Source: Acanthochlamys bracteata
Lineage: Eukaryota > Streptophyta > Magnoliopsida > Pandanales > Velloziaceae
Assembly: GCA_019914995.1 (NCBI GenBank)
Contig: CM034133.1
Span: 6,714,495 to 6,778,494, forward strand
Length of the DNA: 64,000 nucleotides
Direction: 5' to 3'
In this document: piece after piece, positions 44,247 to 55,139 of the stretch
Layout: every line of letters starts with the position of its first letter
Position numbering within the stretch: position 1 is the first letter of the stretch
The notes under the pieces: generated by a model
The model's database searches: none
Seen by the model: the letters and a program-made list of their open reading frames with translations, nothing else
Told to the model about the DNA's origin: nothing
Translations under genes and position numbers: made by a program

Positions 44247-44270
44247 AATAAAATAAAATAAAATAATTCA
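44247..44270. repeat. (AAAAT)n microsatellite
   Basis: About four to five AAAAT units in tandem. Confidence 0.8.
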
Positions 44271-44950
44271 TATTATGAATAGAATTTTAATAAAAATCTA
44301 ATATTTATTATAATAATAAGATATAATAAATATATCACATTACACATTATCATGAGCTTTATTGGAAATTGAAAGATGAGTTATGTACATGATTTATAAA
44401 TGATTGGATAATAGTTATTATGTTTTACCTAAACAGATAAATAATTTATGATGACGTTTTTATAAGTTTTATGTATATTACTTGAGAATGATTTGACATG
44501 AATGCTATCATATTTTATTTGATAAGATAATGATTTATATTTACTGATTTTTATGAGTTTTAACTAAACTTATTTATTGAGGTATTTGTGGATTTTATAA
44601 TGCTTGGATGTTCGAGCTGCGTCAAGGCAGGCGACAATCAGGGGCTGAGTTCAGGATCTCATCTCTCCCCTCTCCTCTCTTCTTCGTCTGTAGATGAGGT
44701 GAGCCTATGCGCGTGGGGGCAATAATACCACGGCATCCGAGTTGAACCATATAGTTATGTGGACGAGCTGGAGACGCGGTCTTCCTCGATCCTTGGTATC
44801 TATCTTGACTCCTTGACTAGTGTGATTGTTGTGGATTGATGTTTGGTATTAAATGTTTATTGGTTATGAGTTCCTGAATGGCTTTCAATATGACATTCAG
44901 TATTTATTGCTCATTAAGTTTATCTATTTACTTAGCTATTCTAACTACTT

Positions 44951-44955
44951 ACGTT
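44951..44955. repeat. Target-site duplication ACGTT (left)
   Basis: ACGTT precedes the left LTR and recurs after the right LTR at 54389-54393. Confidence 0.95.
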
Positions 44956-45537
44956 TGTTGGAATTATACGAATAATTTTGATGATAACAAAGAATTAAAA
45001 ATTATGATTTATACAATACTAATAATATGAAAACAAGCTCTGCAGGATTAGACAAACAAAGATCATTTCATTTACAGCAGATAAAAACAGCCATCATACA
45101 GCCAACTGCTATGCTACTACTGAAGCGGGACAGAGGATGCCACAGCCACATTACAGTCAGCTGCTCGACTACTGAAGCATAAGAAGACTTTTCTATATCG
45201 AAACAGAGCCATGGGTTCAACAGCAAATCTCCTTTGCTTCAAAAATCGTCTGGACTCACAACGGACTGAAGCATTTCAAACAGAAGATTTACAAGAGCTA
45301 AAATCATCTTCAATTTCATACAAAAGGGTTTTGCCGAACCACGTTAAATACCCTGAGCACTACTCTTTGTCACTTATGTCAGTAAACACTCTAACTCTCT
45401 CTGTCTGCAGGTTACAGCATTGATACAGCCGGCTGTAAGCTCGCTGCCAGTAGGATAACAAGTTTGATATAAATTTTTTATAGACTAACTCAATTCACCC
45501 CTCCCCTCTTGAGTTAATCTTACAGGAATATCTAACA
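44956..45537 (+). repeat. 5' LTR of Sirevirus
   Basis: 582 bp, TGTTGGAATTA...ATATCTAACA. It lacks the extra GACAGCATATGGGACAGAGG-type segment seen in the 3' LTR. Confidence 0.95.
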
Positions 45538-45539
45538 AT

Positions 45540-45551
45540 TGGCATCAGAGC
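45540..45551 (+). other. Primer-binding site of Sirevirus
   Basis: TGGCATCAGAGC, two bases after the 5' LTR. It matches the tRNA-iMet complement except for C in place of T at position 4. Confidence 0.9.
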
Positions 45552-45599
45552 AGGCCTCCTAAAATCAAAGATCTAACAACCTTGAGGTAAAAGATCCTT

Positions 45600-46548
45600 A
45601 TGGCTAACCTTGTTCCTATAGCTTTTGAAGGTAGATCCTCTAATAGACCACCACTCTTTGATGGAACAAACTATGGCTACTGGAAAACCAAAATGAGAAT
45701 CTTCATTCGGGCACAAGACTTCACACTATGGACGATTATACAAGACGGACCAATCATTCCAACCAAAACTGGCCCAGATGGAATACGTTTCCCCAAGGTA
45801 GAACGTGAATTCAATGATGAAGATAACAAGCTTATATCAATGAATGACAGAGCCATGAACCTTCTGTATTGTGCGCTGGATCCTAATGAGTTCAACCGAA
45901 TCAGTGCTTGCAACACTGCCAAAGAAAAATATGGGATCAGTTGGAGGTAACGCATGAAGGAACCACTCAAGTCAAGGAAACCAAAGTGAACCTGCTCATG
46001 CATGAGTATGAAAACTTCAGGATGAACCGAGGTGAGTTCATTACTCAGATGTTTACTAGATTCACTAACATTACAAATCCTCTAAAGAATCTAGGAAAAG
46101 TATTCAAACCTGAAGAACTGAAATGGAAGATATTAAGAGCTGTGCTGCCAACATTTGGATCTAAAGTAGATGCCATAGAGGAAAATCCAACTTTTTCTCA
46201 AATGTCACTAGATGAACTAATTGGCAAGCTAATGGCCAAGGAACTATCACTGAAGAAAACTGATGAACGTCCTGAAGGGATTGCATTAAAGATCTACGAC
46301 TAGCAGGTAAGTGATTCCTCCTCTGATGAAGACATTGCACTCTTAACCCGTAAATTTAAAAGTTTTCTCAGAAGAAACAAGTTTAGAAAAAGAAGGGTTC
46401 CTGGAAGAACCAATAGAGGAGAGGACAAACAAGATACAAATTGCTTCAACTGCAACAAACCAGGACATTTCAAGAACAAATGTCTATTGCTCAAGAGATC
46501 GAAACACAGACACAAGAAGAAAACGAGCTATGGCAGCCTGGAGCGATG
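45600..46548 (+). pseudogene. Sirevirus gag
   Basis: Starts MANLVPIAFEGRSSNRPPLF and DGTNYGYWKTKMRIFIRAQD, typical of copia gag. A frameshift at about 45.93 kb moves to the frame with YENFRMNRGEFITQMFTRF. After a TAG near 46.30 kb the frame continues through SDSSSDEDIALLTRKFKSFL to a CCHC zinc knuckle CFNCNKPGHFKNKC at 46442-46483. The protein would bind and package the element's RNA. Two lesions at least. Confidence 0.85.
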
Positions 46549-47610
46549 AAGATGAAAGCTCATCAGAAGACAATCAGACTGAGACAGAGAAAAATGAAGA
46601 AAGCAATTTATGTCTGATGGCAGATCATGAAGATGACAATGAGGTAAATTCTACTGACTATGATGACTCTAATGAACAATTACAAAATGTTTTTGATGAA
46701 CTGTATGCGAAATACCTACATGCCAAAACTGACTGCAAAACTATGAAGGTATGCATGCATAAATTTAAGGATGAAAACGAATGTCTGAAAAAGGAAATAC
46801 TTGTTTTAAAAAATGCCTTAGAAGACAAAACTGATGCGATAAAAGACACATTCCATGCAGACTATGATCATATTAACTCTAAACTATGTGCACTGCATAT
46901 TGAAAATAAATGTTTGATTCAAATAAACGAAAGCCTTCATGTCAAACTAAATGAATATAAGACTGGAGAATTGACAAGATGTACAGAAAGCTCAAGCATA
47001 GACATGATCAAAAAAATTGCTGAGCTTGAGGAGTTGAATGAGGCACTGAGTCGAAAGGTGGATAGACTGTCATATCCCACCTATTCTAAATCTTAAGCCA
47101 TTCATGACTGATTATACCAATATGCACGTGAAAGAAACTAAGCTGATGGAAGAAAATTAAAGATTGCTTCAAGAAAACAAAAGTCTGCAAAGCAAGAACC
47201 TCGACCTAGAAGCATCTCTGGCAAAATTTGTAAATAGAAAGGAAAGACTAGATGCAATACTGGGAGCTCAACGCAGCCCATACAAAAAGGAAGGAATAGA
47301 ATTTATTCCAGCATCTATAGCAACTGGTAAACAAGTCACAAGGTATGATCAGCCCTCCACAAGCCACTCAGGTATGGTAACAGCAAGGATGCAAAACAAA
47401 CATTTAATGTCTAAAGCATGTACAACAAATAGGTCTTACTCCACAATACTTTTTGTTAAATATTTTCATTGTGGCAGAAAAGGATATAATGTTAATTCTT
47501 ACTGGTATAAAAAGAACACCAATAAAATAAAAATGATATGGGTTCCAAAAGGAACATATAACAGCACTAACTCCTTAGGACCCAAAGAAATTTGGGTACC
47601 TAATCACTAA
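46530..47610 (+). pseudogene. Sirevirus gag coiled-coil extension
   Basis: Frame 46530-47096 begins AAWSDEDESSSEDNQTETEK, acidic, then a long coiled coil (FKDENECLKKEILVLKNALE). A break near 47.1 kb separates it from 47164-47610 (LQENKSLQSKNLDLEASLAK), which continues the coiled coil and ends with the KIMIWVPKG-like motif that precedes protease in this group. The long coiled-coil gag extension is characteristic of Sireviruses. Confidence 0.8.
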
Positions 47611-47619
47611 AGACCTCTT

Positions 47620-48130
47620 TTGCAGGAAGGAGAGGAGCTAACCCGACTGAAAAATAGCAAATGGTACTTGGACAACAGGTGCTCAAGACATATGACAGGG
47701 AATGAAAAATGTTTCAGCAGTCTACAAAAACAATTCGGGGGAAATGTAATTCTTCGAGACAACAGTAAGTGCAAGGTAATAGGCATAGGAAAAATAGGTA
47801 ATCCCTCTTCCCTATGCATAGAAAATGTTCTTCATGTTAAAGGAATAAAACATAACCTAATAAGCATAAGTCAATTATGTGATAACGGATTTAAAGTCAA
47901 TTTTGATAATCATTGCTGCTCAATTGTTAACCTATCATCTGGAGAAGAAATACTGAACGGAAAAAGGGAAGGTAATGTCTATGTACTCTATATTGATGAT
48001 CTTCCTAACAACAAAATGTGTTTAGTATCAAATCAACAGGAAAGCAGCTGGCTCTGGCATATACGTTTGGGACACTTCAACATCAAGATACTATAAAAAA
48101 CGTCCAAATTAAAACTAGTAAAGGGACTGC
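47620..48130 (+). pseudogene. Sirevirus aspartic protease and integrase zinc region
   Basis: Begins with NSKWYLDNRCSRHMTG, the copia protease active site, which in this family reads ...LDSGCSRHMTG; here Ser and Gly of the catalytic D-S-G are replaced (D-N-R). Downstream VLHVKGIKHNLISISQLCDN and SWLWHIRLGHFNIK give the start of the integrase zinc-binding (HHCC) domain. A TAA at 48096 interrupts before the Cys pair (ELCDACVKGK) in the next frame. Confidence 0.85.
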
Positions 48131-48147
48131 CTGAAGCCAACTATAGC

Positions 48148-48867
48148 TTGGATGAATTATGTGATGCCTGTGTCAAAGGAAAACAAGTGAAGTCATCATT
48201 CAAGCACAAGCAAGTGATAACAACCAAGCAACCATTACAACTACTACACATGGATTTGTTTGGACCATCAAGAACAGCAAGCTTGGGAGGTAAGTATTAC
48301 TGTGTAGTAATAGTAGATGATTATTCTCGTTTCTGTTGGGTTTACTTTTTAGCATACAAAAATGATGCCCTGAAAATATTTATATGTTTTTTCAAAAAGA
48401 TTCAAAAAGAACTAAATATCTATGCTATTAGAAGTGATTATGGCAAGGAATTTCAAAATTTTTATTTTGATGAATTTTGTGATTCGAATGGGCTGAAACA
48501 CAACTTCTCTGCTCCAAGAACTCCCCAACAAAATGGTGTAGTGGAAAGAAAAAATAGAGTGCTAATAGAAATTGCTCGAACCATGCTCATAGAACAAAAC
48601 CTACCAAAATATTTTTGGGCTGAAGCTGTTAATACTGCATGTCATATCATTAACCGTGCATTCATTCGCCCCATTTTTAAAAAGACTCCATATGAGCTTC
48701 TGAAGGGAAGAACTCCAAATATTGGTCACTTAAGAACCTTTGGATGTAAATGTTTTATACTCAACAACGGGAAAGATAATCTTAAAAAGTTTGATGCAAA
48801 AAGTGATGAAGGTATTTTTCTCGGTTACTCCTCAATATCAAAAGCATATAGAATCTTTAATAAATGA
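48148..48867 (+). pseudogene. Sirevirus integrase core
   Basis: 239 open codons. Contains the Cys pair of the zinc domain (DELCDACVKGKQVKSS), the first catalytic Asp in LHMDLFGPSRT, the second in IRSDYGKEFQN, and the catalytic Glu in QQNGVVERKNRVL, then AEAVNTACHIINRAF and the GKR/GYS motif GIFLGYSS. The D,D,E triad is complete. The frame ends at a stop at 48867 and continues in frame 48871-49269 with an acidic linker. Confidence 0.9.
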
Positions 48868-48870
48868 ACC

Positions 48871-49266
48871 ATGATTATTGAAGAATCTATGCATGTATTA
48901 TTTAATGAGTCTAACCATGGGACGAGAAGAAATCCAGAACTAGATGCAGGATCATCAGAAGAAGAAGAGCTGTTCCCATCGACAGAAACACAACAAATTA
49001 CAGAGACCCAAACAGCTGACGAACAGCCAGCTGAAATAACAGAGGAAGGACAGACTCCTGGAATTCTACCTGATCAGATAGAAACTCACGAACAGATCAG
49101 CAGACATTTCAAGTACAGATCCAGTCATCCACAAGAAAACATACTAGGTGAGGTAAATGAAGGTACAAGAACCAGATCTTATTTTAAAAATAACTTCATG
49201 GAACATTCTGCATTTGTATCAAATCTAGAACCAAAATGCATATATGATGCTCTGACAGACAGCTCA
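48871..49266 (+). pseudogene. Sirevirus integrase-RT linker
   Basis: 132 codons, acidic and Gln/Thr-rich (SSEEEELFPSTETQQITETQ), ending EPKCIYDALTDSS, the region that leads into RT in this family. TAG at 49267 stands where the family has Trp at the start of the RT domain (W-I-T-A-M-Q). Confidence 0.8.
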
Positions 49267-50325
49267 TAGATAACTGTTATGCAAGAAGAATTAAATCAGT
49301 TTGAAAGAAACAATGTATGGCAACTTATTAGAAGACTTTCAAACAAATCCATCATAGGAACTAAGTGGCAACATAATTAGAAACAAAGTTAGACTAGTAG
49401 CAAAAGGATACAATCAGGAATAAGGTATAGATTTTGATGAAACTTATGCTCCTGTTGCACGTTTTGAAGCAATTAGAATACTATTTGCTTTTGCATGTCA
49501 CAAAGACTTTAAACTTTTTCAAATGGATGTTAATAGTGCCTTCTTGAATGGATTCTTAAAAGAAGAGGTGTATGTCGAACAACCTCCTAGTTTTGAAAAT
49601 ACAAATTTTCCAAATCATGTTTACAAACTGAACAAAAGCACTCTATGGTCTGAAGCAAGCTCCCAGAGCTTGGTATGAGCGGCTAAGCACATTTCTGATT
49701 GAAAAAGGCTTCAGTCGAGGTAAGATTGACTTAACCTTGTTCACATTGCATGAAGATAATGACATGTTAATTGTGCAAATTTACGTAGATGATATAATAT
49801 TTGGTGCCACTAACGAAAGACTGTGCAGAAAATTTTCTGACTTGATGCAAGAAGAGTTTGAAATGAGCCTGATGGGTGAACTAAATTATTTTCTTGGTCT
49901 ACAAATTAAACAACTGAAAAATGCCATCTTCATAAGTTAAAGCAAGTACATTAAAGAGTTGATCAAAAAGTTCAACATGGAAGGAAGTAAGGAGATAAGC
50001 ACTCCAATGTCTACCTCTTGCAAACTAAACCGAGATAAGACAGGTAAAGTAGTTGATCAGAAATTATATAGAGGTATGATTGGATCACTCTTATATCTCA
50101 CTGCGAGTAGACCTGATATTCAATTTAGTGTATGCTTGTGCGCTAGATTTCAAAGCGATCCAAAAGAGTCACACATGATAGCTGTAAAACGAATTGTTAG
50201 ATATCTAGTTGGAACTAAGGAATTAGGATTATTCTACCCCAGAGGATGTGAATTAATTTATATGCTTATGCTGACGCTGAGTTTAGTGGTTGCAAGCTTG
50301 ATAGAAAAAGCACAAGTGGTTCATG
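49267..50325 (+). pseudogene. Reverse transcriptase, tandem copy A
   Basis: First of two tandem RT copies. Reads [14 protein letters not shown], a deleted stretch of about 30 bp after [49 protein letters not shown], a frameshift at LNKST, then IYVDDIIFGATNERLCRKFS with the YVDD catalytic block intact, and on to the RNase H start (CGCELIYMLM region with a frameshift). Copy A ends inside RNase H at ...SGS-W, which is joined directly to the RT start of copy B. Confidence 0.85.
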
Positions 50326-51806
50326 GATCACTGCTATACAAGAAGAATTAAATCAATTTGAAAGAAATAATGTATGGCACTTGTTAGAAAACTTCCAAAC
50401 AAATTAATCATAAGAACTAAATGGGTGTTTAGAAATAAATTAGATGAAAATGACATCATAACTAGAAACAAAGCTAGACTAGTAGCTAAAGGATATAATC
50501 AGGAAGAAGGAATAGATTTTGATGAAACTTATGCTCCTCTTGCACGTATTGAGGAAATTAGAATACTACTTGCTTTTGCATGTCACAAAGACCTTAAACT
50601 TTTTCAAATGGATGTTAAAAGTGCATTTCTGAATGGTTTTCTGAAAGAAGAAGTTTATGTTGAACAACCTCCCGGGTTTGAAAACACAAGCTTTCCAAAT
50701 CATGTTTACAAATTGAACAAAGCTCTTTACGGTCTGAAACAAACTCCCAGAGCTTGGTATGGAAGGTTAAGCACCTTTCTGATTGAAAAAAGGCTTCAGT
50801 CGAGGTAAGATTGACCTAACCTTATTTACCTTGCACGAAGATAATGACATGTTGATTGTGCAAGTCTATGTAGATGATATAATATTTGGTGCTACTAATG
50901 AAAGACTATGCAGAAAATTTTCTGACTTGATGAAAGAGGAGTTTGAAATGAGCTTGATGGGTGAACTAAATTATTTCCTTGGTCTACAAATTAAACAACT
51001 GAAAAATGGCATCTTCATAAGTCAAAGCAAGTACATTAAAGAGTTGATCAAAAAGTTCAATATGGAAGGAAGCAAGGAGATAAGCACTCCAATGTTACCT
51101 CTTGCAAACTGAACCGAGATGAGACAGGTAAAGTATTTGATCAGAAATTATATAGAGGTATGATTGGATCACTCTTATATCTCACTACGAGTAGACCTGA
51201 TATTCAATTTAGTGTATGCTTGTGCGCTAGATTTCAAAGCGATCCAAAAGAGTCACACATGATAGCTGTAAAACGAATTGTTAGATATCTAGTTGGAACT
51301 AAGGAATTAGGATTATTCTACCCCAGAGGATGTGAATTTAATTTATATGGTTATGCTGACACTGATTTTGGTGGTTGCAAGCTTGATAGAAAAAGCACAA
51401 GTGGTTCATGTCAGTTTTTAGGAGATTGCCTGATCTCATGGTGCTCCAAAAAACAAGCTTCAGTAGCAATGTCAACTGCCGAAGCAGAATACATAGCTGC
51501 TGGAAGTTGCTGCTCTCAGGTACTCGGGATAAAACAACAATTTTTTATTTTGGTTGTGATTTTAAGAATGTGCCTATATTCTGTGACAATACGAGTGCCA
51601 TCAAGTTAACCAGAAATCCCATTCAACACTCACGCACAAAGCACATAGATTTGAGACACCATTTCCTTAGAGAGCATGTTGAATGCAATAATATAGTGTT
51701 AAACTTTGTTAATTCCGAAAATCAACTAGCTGACATCTTCACTAAACCTTTAGGATTTGACTCGTTCTCAAGAATCTGCCATGAGATAAGATTATGTATC
51801 ATGTAA
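50324..51806 (+). pseudogene. Reverse transcriptase copy B and RNase H
   Basis: Second RT copy, more intact: [92 protein letters not shown], a frameshift near 50.79 kb, then VYVDDIIFGATNERLCRKFS, another break near 51.10 kb, then SRPDIQFSVCLCARFQSDPK and RNase H (YADTDFGGCKLDRKSTSGSC, MSTAEAEYIAAGSCCSQVLG, IQHSRTKHIDLRHHFLREHV, NQLADIFTKPL). The RNase H acidic residues are present, but a frameshift lies near 51.53 kb. Confidence 0.9.
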
Positions 51807-52071
51807 CTATGCTCTGTTCTATCTCTTTACGTACTTAGAATTCTACATGATAACAGTCGCAAAACAGCCGACTGTAACTATTAGAACTTTAGTAAGCAAC
51901 TGACCAGTCACGTGCTGAGCACATGACCCAGCTGACTTATACTAGACTGTATGCATTATAAGCTAACCCGACTTGGGAGCTCCTCACATCTCGTCGTCTC
52001 CATTTCAAAATTTCCCTCTCCCTCTCGAATCCTAAATCTCAAACCCTAAGCCAAATCCCCAAACCTCTGCA

Positions 52072-53253
52072 ATGGCCAAGAAAAATCAGAAAACTCAGGC
52101 AAGACGCTCCAGAACTGTCCACGACCACGACGAGAGATTCCCGGCAAAGAGGAATTCGAAAGATACAGTCGGCAGCTAGCATTCCCAATTCTGACGTCGC
52201 AAGGATAAATTTCGACGACTTCAACTACTTCGGCCTTGAGGTGGATGAACTTTTTGAGGCACAAGGCTGGACAGCGTTCAACGAGTGGCCGGGAGAATTT
52301 TCAGAGGAATGTGTCAGAATATTCTACGCCAATCTTCATCCGGCAGTAAGCACTTTTCATACCCTCATGTTATATGTAGGATATGCCGACTTGAGATTGT
52401 GCCTATGGGAACCCTACAAGTGAAGAAGATGATCAAGATGGATGCAAAAGTTCTTAAGAAGAATCACTGAGGCAGAGGAAAGGCTAACGTCCAAGCACCC
52501 TCCAGCTGACAATGACTCCACAAATACCACATTAGCTCCACTAACTGAGTGCCTAGCAAACATTCTCAATGCCATCCTGAGCAGACTAAAGAAATTCAGA
52601 AGCTGAACACAACCTTTGAAGAACTTAAGGACGCTATTTGTCGATCAGAGCTCCCTAAGGCCAAGTCAGCCAGAGAAGAATTCGAGACTGGACAGAAGGA
52701 CACTCAGGAAAATACACAAGTGCATGGGCAGAAGGATGCAAAGGAAAATGCACAGGAAGATGGGCAGGAGGATGGACAAATGAAAGCAGATTACCATGAT
52801 ATGGGGAGAAATGACCATTCTGCAACTCCGGATAAGACAACCGAGCAACCAGTGCGCATGGAATCACCTACAGAGTGCCCAACTGAAGGAGCTACTGAAA
52901 AACCTGATGCAGGAACTGAGCCATTATCAATCACCATCTATGAAGCCCCTCTACAGGAAGAACCAATGTCCCAAGAACCCCTAGCTGAAACCCAACCTGA
53001 AGCTCAAATGTCCTATGAACTCCTTATCACTGAACCCCCTATCTCTGACCCATCATCAGCTCCCTCAACCGTTCCTAGCCTTCCCCCTAAGCGCAAGAAC
53101 CAAAAACGCAAAGCTCACAAACCAGTCTCCAGCTCACAAGCCTTTGCTGATGAGGATGTAGAAATACTTCCTCTGTCCTCTACAACTAAATCAAAACATC
53201 AACGTCCTAGACCTCCTAGCTGTAGAATATCTTCTAGGCGTAGAAATAACTAG
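52072..53253 (+). pseudogene. Sirevirus extra 3' frame
   Basis: Begins MAKKNQKTQARRSRTVHDHD, with a break near 52.15 kb. A following frame includes VDELFEAQGWTAFNEWPGEF and SEECVRIFYANLHPA, typical of the plant-transposon-protein domain found in the 3' frame of Sireviruses. The later frame 52549-53253 is Pro/Glu/Thr/Gln-rich (ENTQVHGQKDAKENAQEDGQ) and ends in a basic tail. In this group the frame has been called envelope-like, although function is unproved. Damaged by stops and probably by a deletion around 52.4 kb. Confidence 0.75.
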
Positions 53254-53459
53254 TTGAAAACTTAGCTTAGGCTTAGTTTCATTACTGTTTTAGTTTGGTT
53301 AAATGTTTAGATGATTGTTTTCTGTGACTGGATATTTGCTTTTTTTTTTACTTGTCACTAGCTGTGCTTAAATGAATGGTTGAACTTTTCGTTATGACTG
53401 TCTGGTTATGTCTTCTGCCTAACCTGTCAATTTTTAGCTATGTTATATTTTATATAACC

Positions 53460-53783
53460 CTTTTGAGATGACAAAAGGGGGAGAAAGAAGAATTATTGTT
53501 AAGGGGGAGAAAAATGAGGAGAAAAATTGTTACATACAAAAATTCTGGCTCAATCTGAGGGGGAGCCATGAGCAATGAACATATAAGTAAAATAGATGCA
53601 CCAGTTGAGGGGGAGTCATGAAAAGGGGGAGAAAGAAGAATTATTGTTAAGGGGGAGCCATGAGTAATAAACATGTAAGTCGAATAGATGCATCAGTTGA
53701 GGGGGAGTCATGAAAAGGTATGGCAAATTTTTAATTCAAATTGATGACTTACATTTGTTTGTCATCATCAAAAAGAGGGAGAT
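53460..53783 (+). repeat. Polypurine-like GGGGGAG repeats and PPT
   Basis: Six or more GGGGGAG blocks at about 35-60 bp spacing, including two copies of GGGGGAGAAAGAAGAATTATT and two of GTTGAGGGGGAGTCATGAAAA. The terminal purine tract AAAAAGAGGGAGAT lies directly before the 3' LTR. Repeated polypurine tracts are a known mark of Sireviruses. Confidence 0.9.
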
Positions 53784-54388
53784 TGTTGGAATTACAAGGA
53801 TAATTTTGATGATAACAAAGAATTAAGAATTATGATTTATACAAGACTAATAATCTGAAAACAAACTCTGCAGGATTAGACAAACAAAGATCATTTCATT
53901 TACAGCAGATAAAAACAGCCATCATATAGCCAACTGCTGTGCTACTACTGAAGCGCGACAGAGGACAGCATATGGGACAGAGGATGCCACAGCCACATAA
54001 CAGTCAGCTGCTGGACTACTGAAGCATAAGAAGACTTTTCTGTATCGAAATAGAGCCATGGGTTCAACAGCAACAAAATCTCCTTTGCTTCAAAAATCGT
54101 TTGGACTCACAACGGACTGAAGCATTTCAAACAAAAGATTTACAAGAGCTAAAATCATCTTCAATTTTATACAAAAGGGTTTTGCCGAACCACGTTAAAT
54201 ACCCTAAGCACTACTCTTTGTCACTTATGTCAGTAAACACTCTAACTGTTTCTGTCTGCAAGTTACAGCATTGATACAGCCGGCTGTAAGCTCGCTGCCA
54301 GTAGGATAACAAGTTTGATATAAATTTTTTATAGACTAACTCAATTCACCCCTCCCCTCTTGAGTTAATCTTACAGGAATATCTAACA
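53784..54388 (+). repeat. 3' LTR of Sirevirus
   Basis: 605 bp, same termini as the 5' LTR. The extra 23 bp is mostly a short duplication around GGGACAGAGGA plus a CAA-type insertion; other differences are scattered substitutions. Confidence 0.95.
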
Positions 54389-54393
54389 ACGTT
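54389..54393. repeat. Target-site duplication ACGTT (right)
   Basis: Identical to 44951-44955. Confidence 0.95.
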
Positions 54394-55139
54394 TAATTAA
54401 ATTCATTCTATATTTCTTTTAATAAATTGCAATGTTTATGTATATACTTTTAATGATAATCTAAAATACTTATATTAAATGAGAAGCACATTATTTTGGT
54501 TTTATTGTATGATCATTTGTTTGATGCATATGCGTTGCATGTAATCGAACTCTCTCTACTAACGACTGAATTAGTATGGGACGATTCAGGATTTAGTAGG
54601 AATGATCTTGATCCAATTCTTACATTTTTGCTTGATGTAGAATGATAGGAATAAATAATTAAGTAATGCATTAGTGACCTAGATCGATACATTCTGCTTT
54701 CCACCTCACTGAGACTGGGCTTATTCTTTTCTTTTCTTTGGCCTCCCTCGGATTCGTTGAAAGCCTGTAGAAGAGGACTTGCTAGTAGCATCGTCTGTCC
54801 CGCGTGCGCTTAAAGGGTATACACCTTCATATTTTTTATTTTGCATGTAGTTGGCTCTGTGCTTCTAAAGATTTGTATATTTTGTCGGATACATATTTGT
54901 GGTTGTAACTTGCAATAGATTTAAGGTGCTGCTAAAAGACAGTGGTTAATTTATGTGTCCTATTGAGTTGATTAAAATCCTGTTGTGATAGTTATGGTGT
55001 TAAAACATATTATGGTAAATGCGCAACGACTCCCTCTAAATTTGGGGAAGGTTTTGTCCAAAAATTTGAAAATTTTTGCGCCTGTTATATTTGAGTTATT
55101 TTGGACAGTTTTGAGTTATGCCCTAGGTAGGGGCGTGAC
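54394..55139. other. Possible older LTR interrupted by the Sirevirus
   Basis: With the Sirevirus removed, 44.2-44.95 kb joins this region. It ends in TAGGGGCGTGACA at 55139, a typical 3' end of large plant gypsy LTRs. A matching TGTCACGCCCC start was not found. Tentative. Confidence 0.25.

Larger units (their letters stand above)
44956..54388 (+). mobile_element. Sirevirus-type Ty1/copia retrotransposon
   Basis: A 9433-bp plus-strand element with LTRs at 44956-45537 and 53784-54388 and a perfect target duplication ACGTT (44951-44955 and 54389-54393). Order: PBS, gag with zinc knuckle and a long coiled coil, protease, integrase, RT (present twice in tandem), RNase H, an extra 3' frame, and several polypurine-like repeats before the 3' LTR. 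Integrase before RT defines Ty1/copia. The large size, long gag, extra 3' frame and GGGGGAG repeats define the Sirevirus (SIRE/Maximus) group. Frameshifts and stops occur in most regions, so it is not autonomous now, although LTRs remain very similar. Confidence 0.95.

Noticed and set aside
42000-44955. A confident full-length older gypsy element around the Sirevirus
   Set aside because: Only a possible LTR 3' end (GGGGCGTGACA at 55.13 kb) is visible. No LTR start, PBS, PPT or coding remains were found, so only tentative LTR calls were kept.
45677-46003. Minus-strand frame over Sirevirus gag
   Set aside because: Antisense shadow of the gag frame.
54513-54791. 92-codon minus frame right of the Sirevirus
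   Set aside because: No similarity seen, and the region looks like part of an older LTR.
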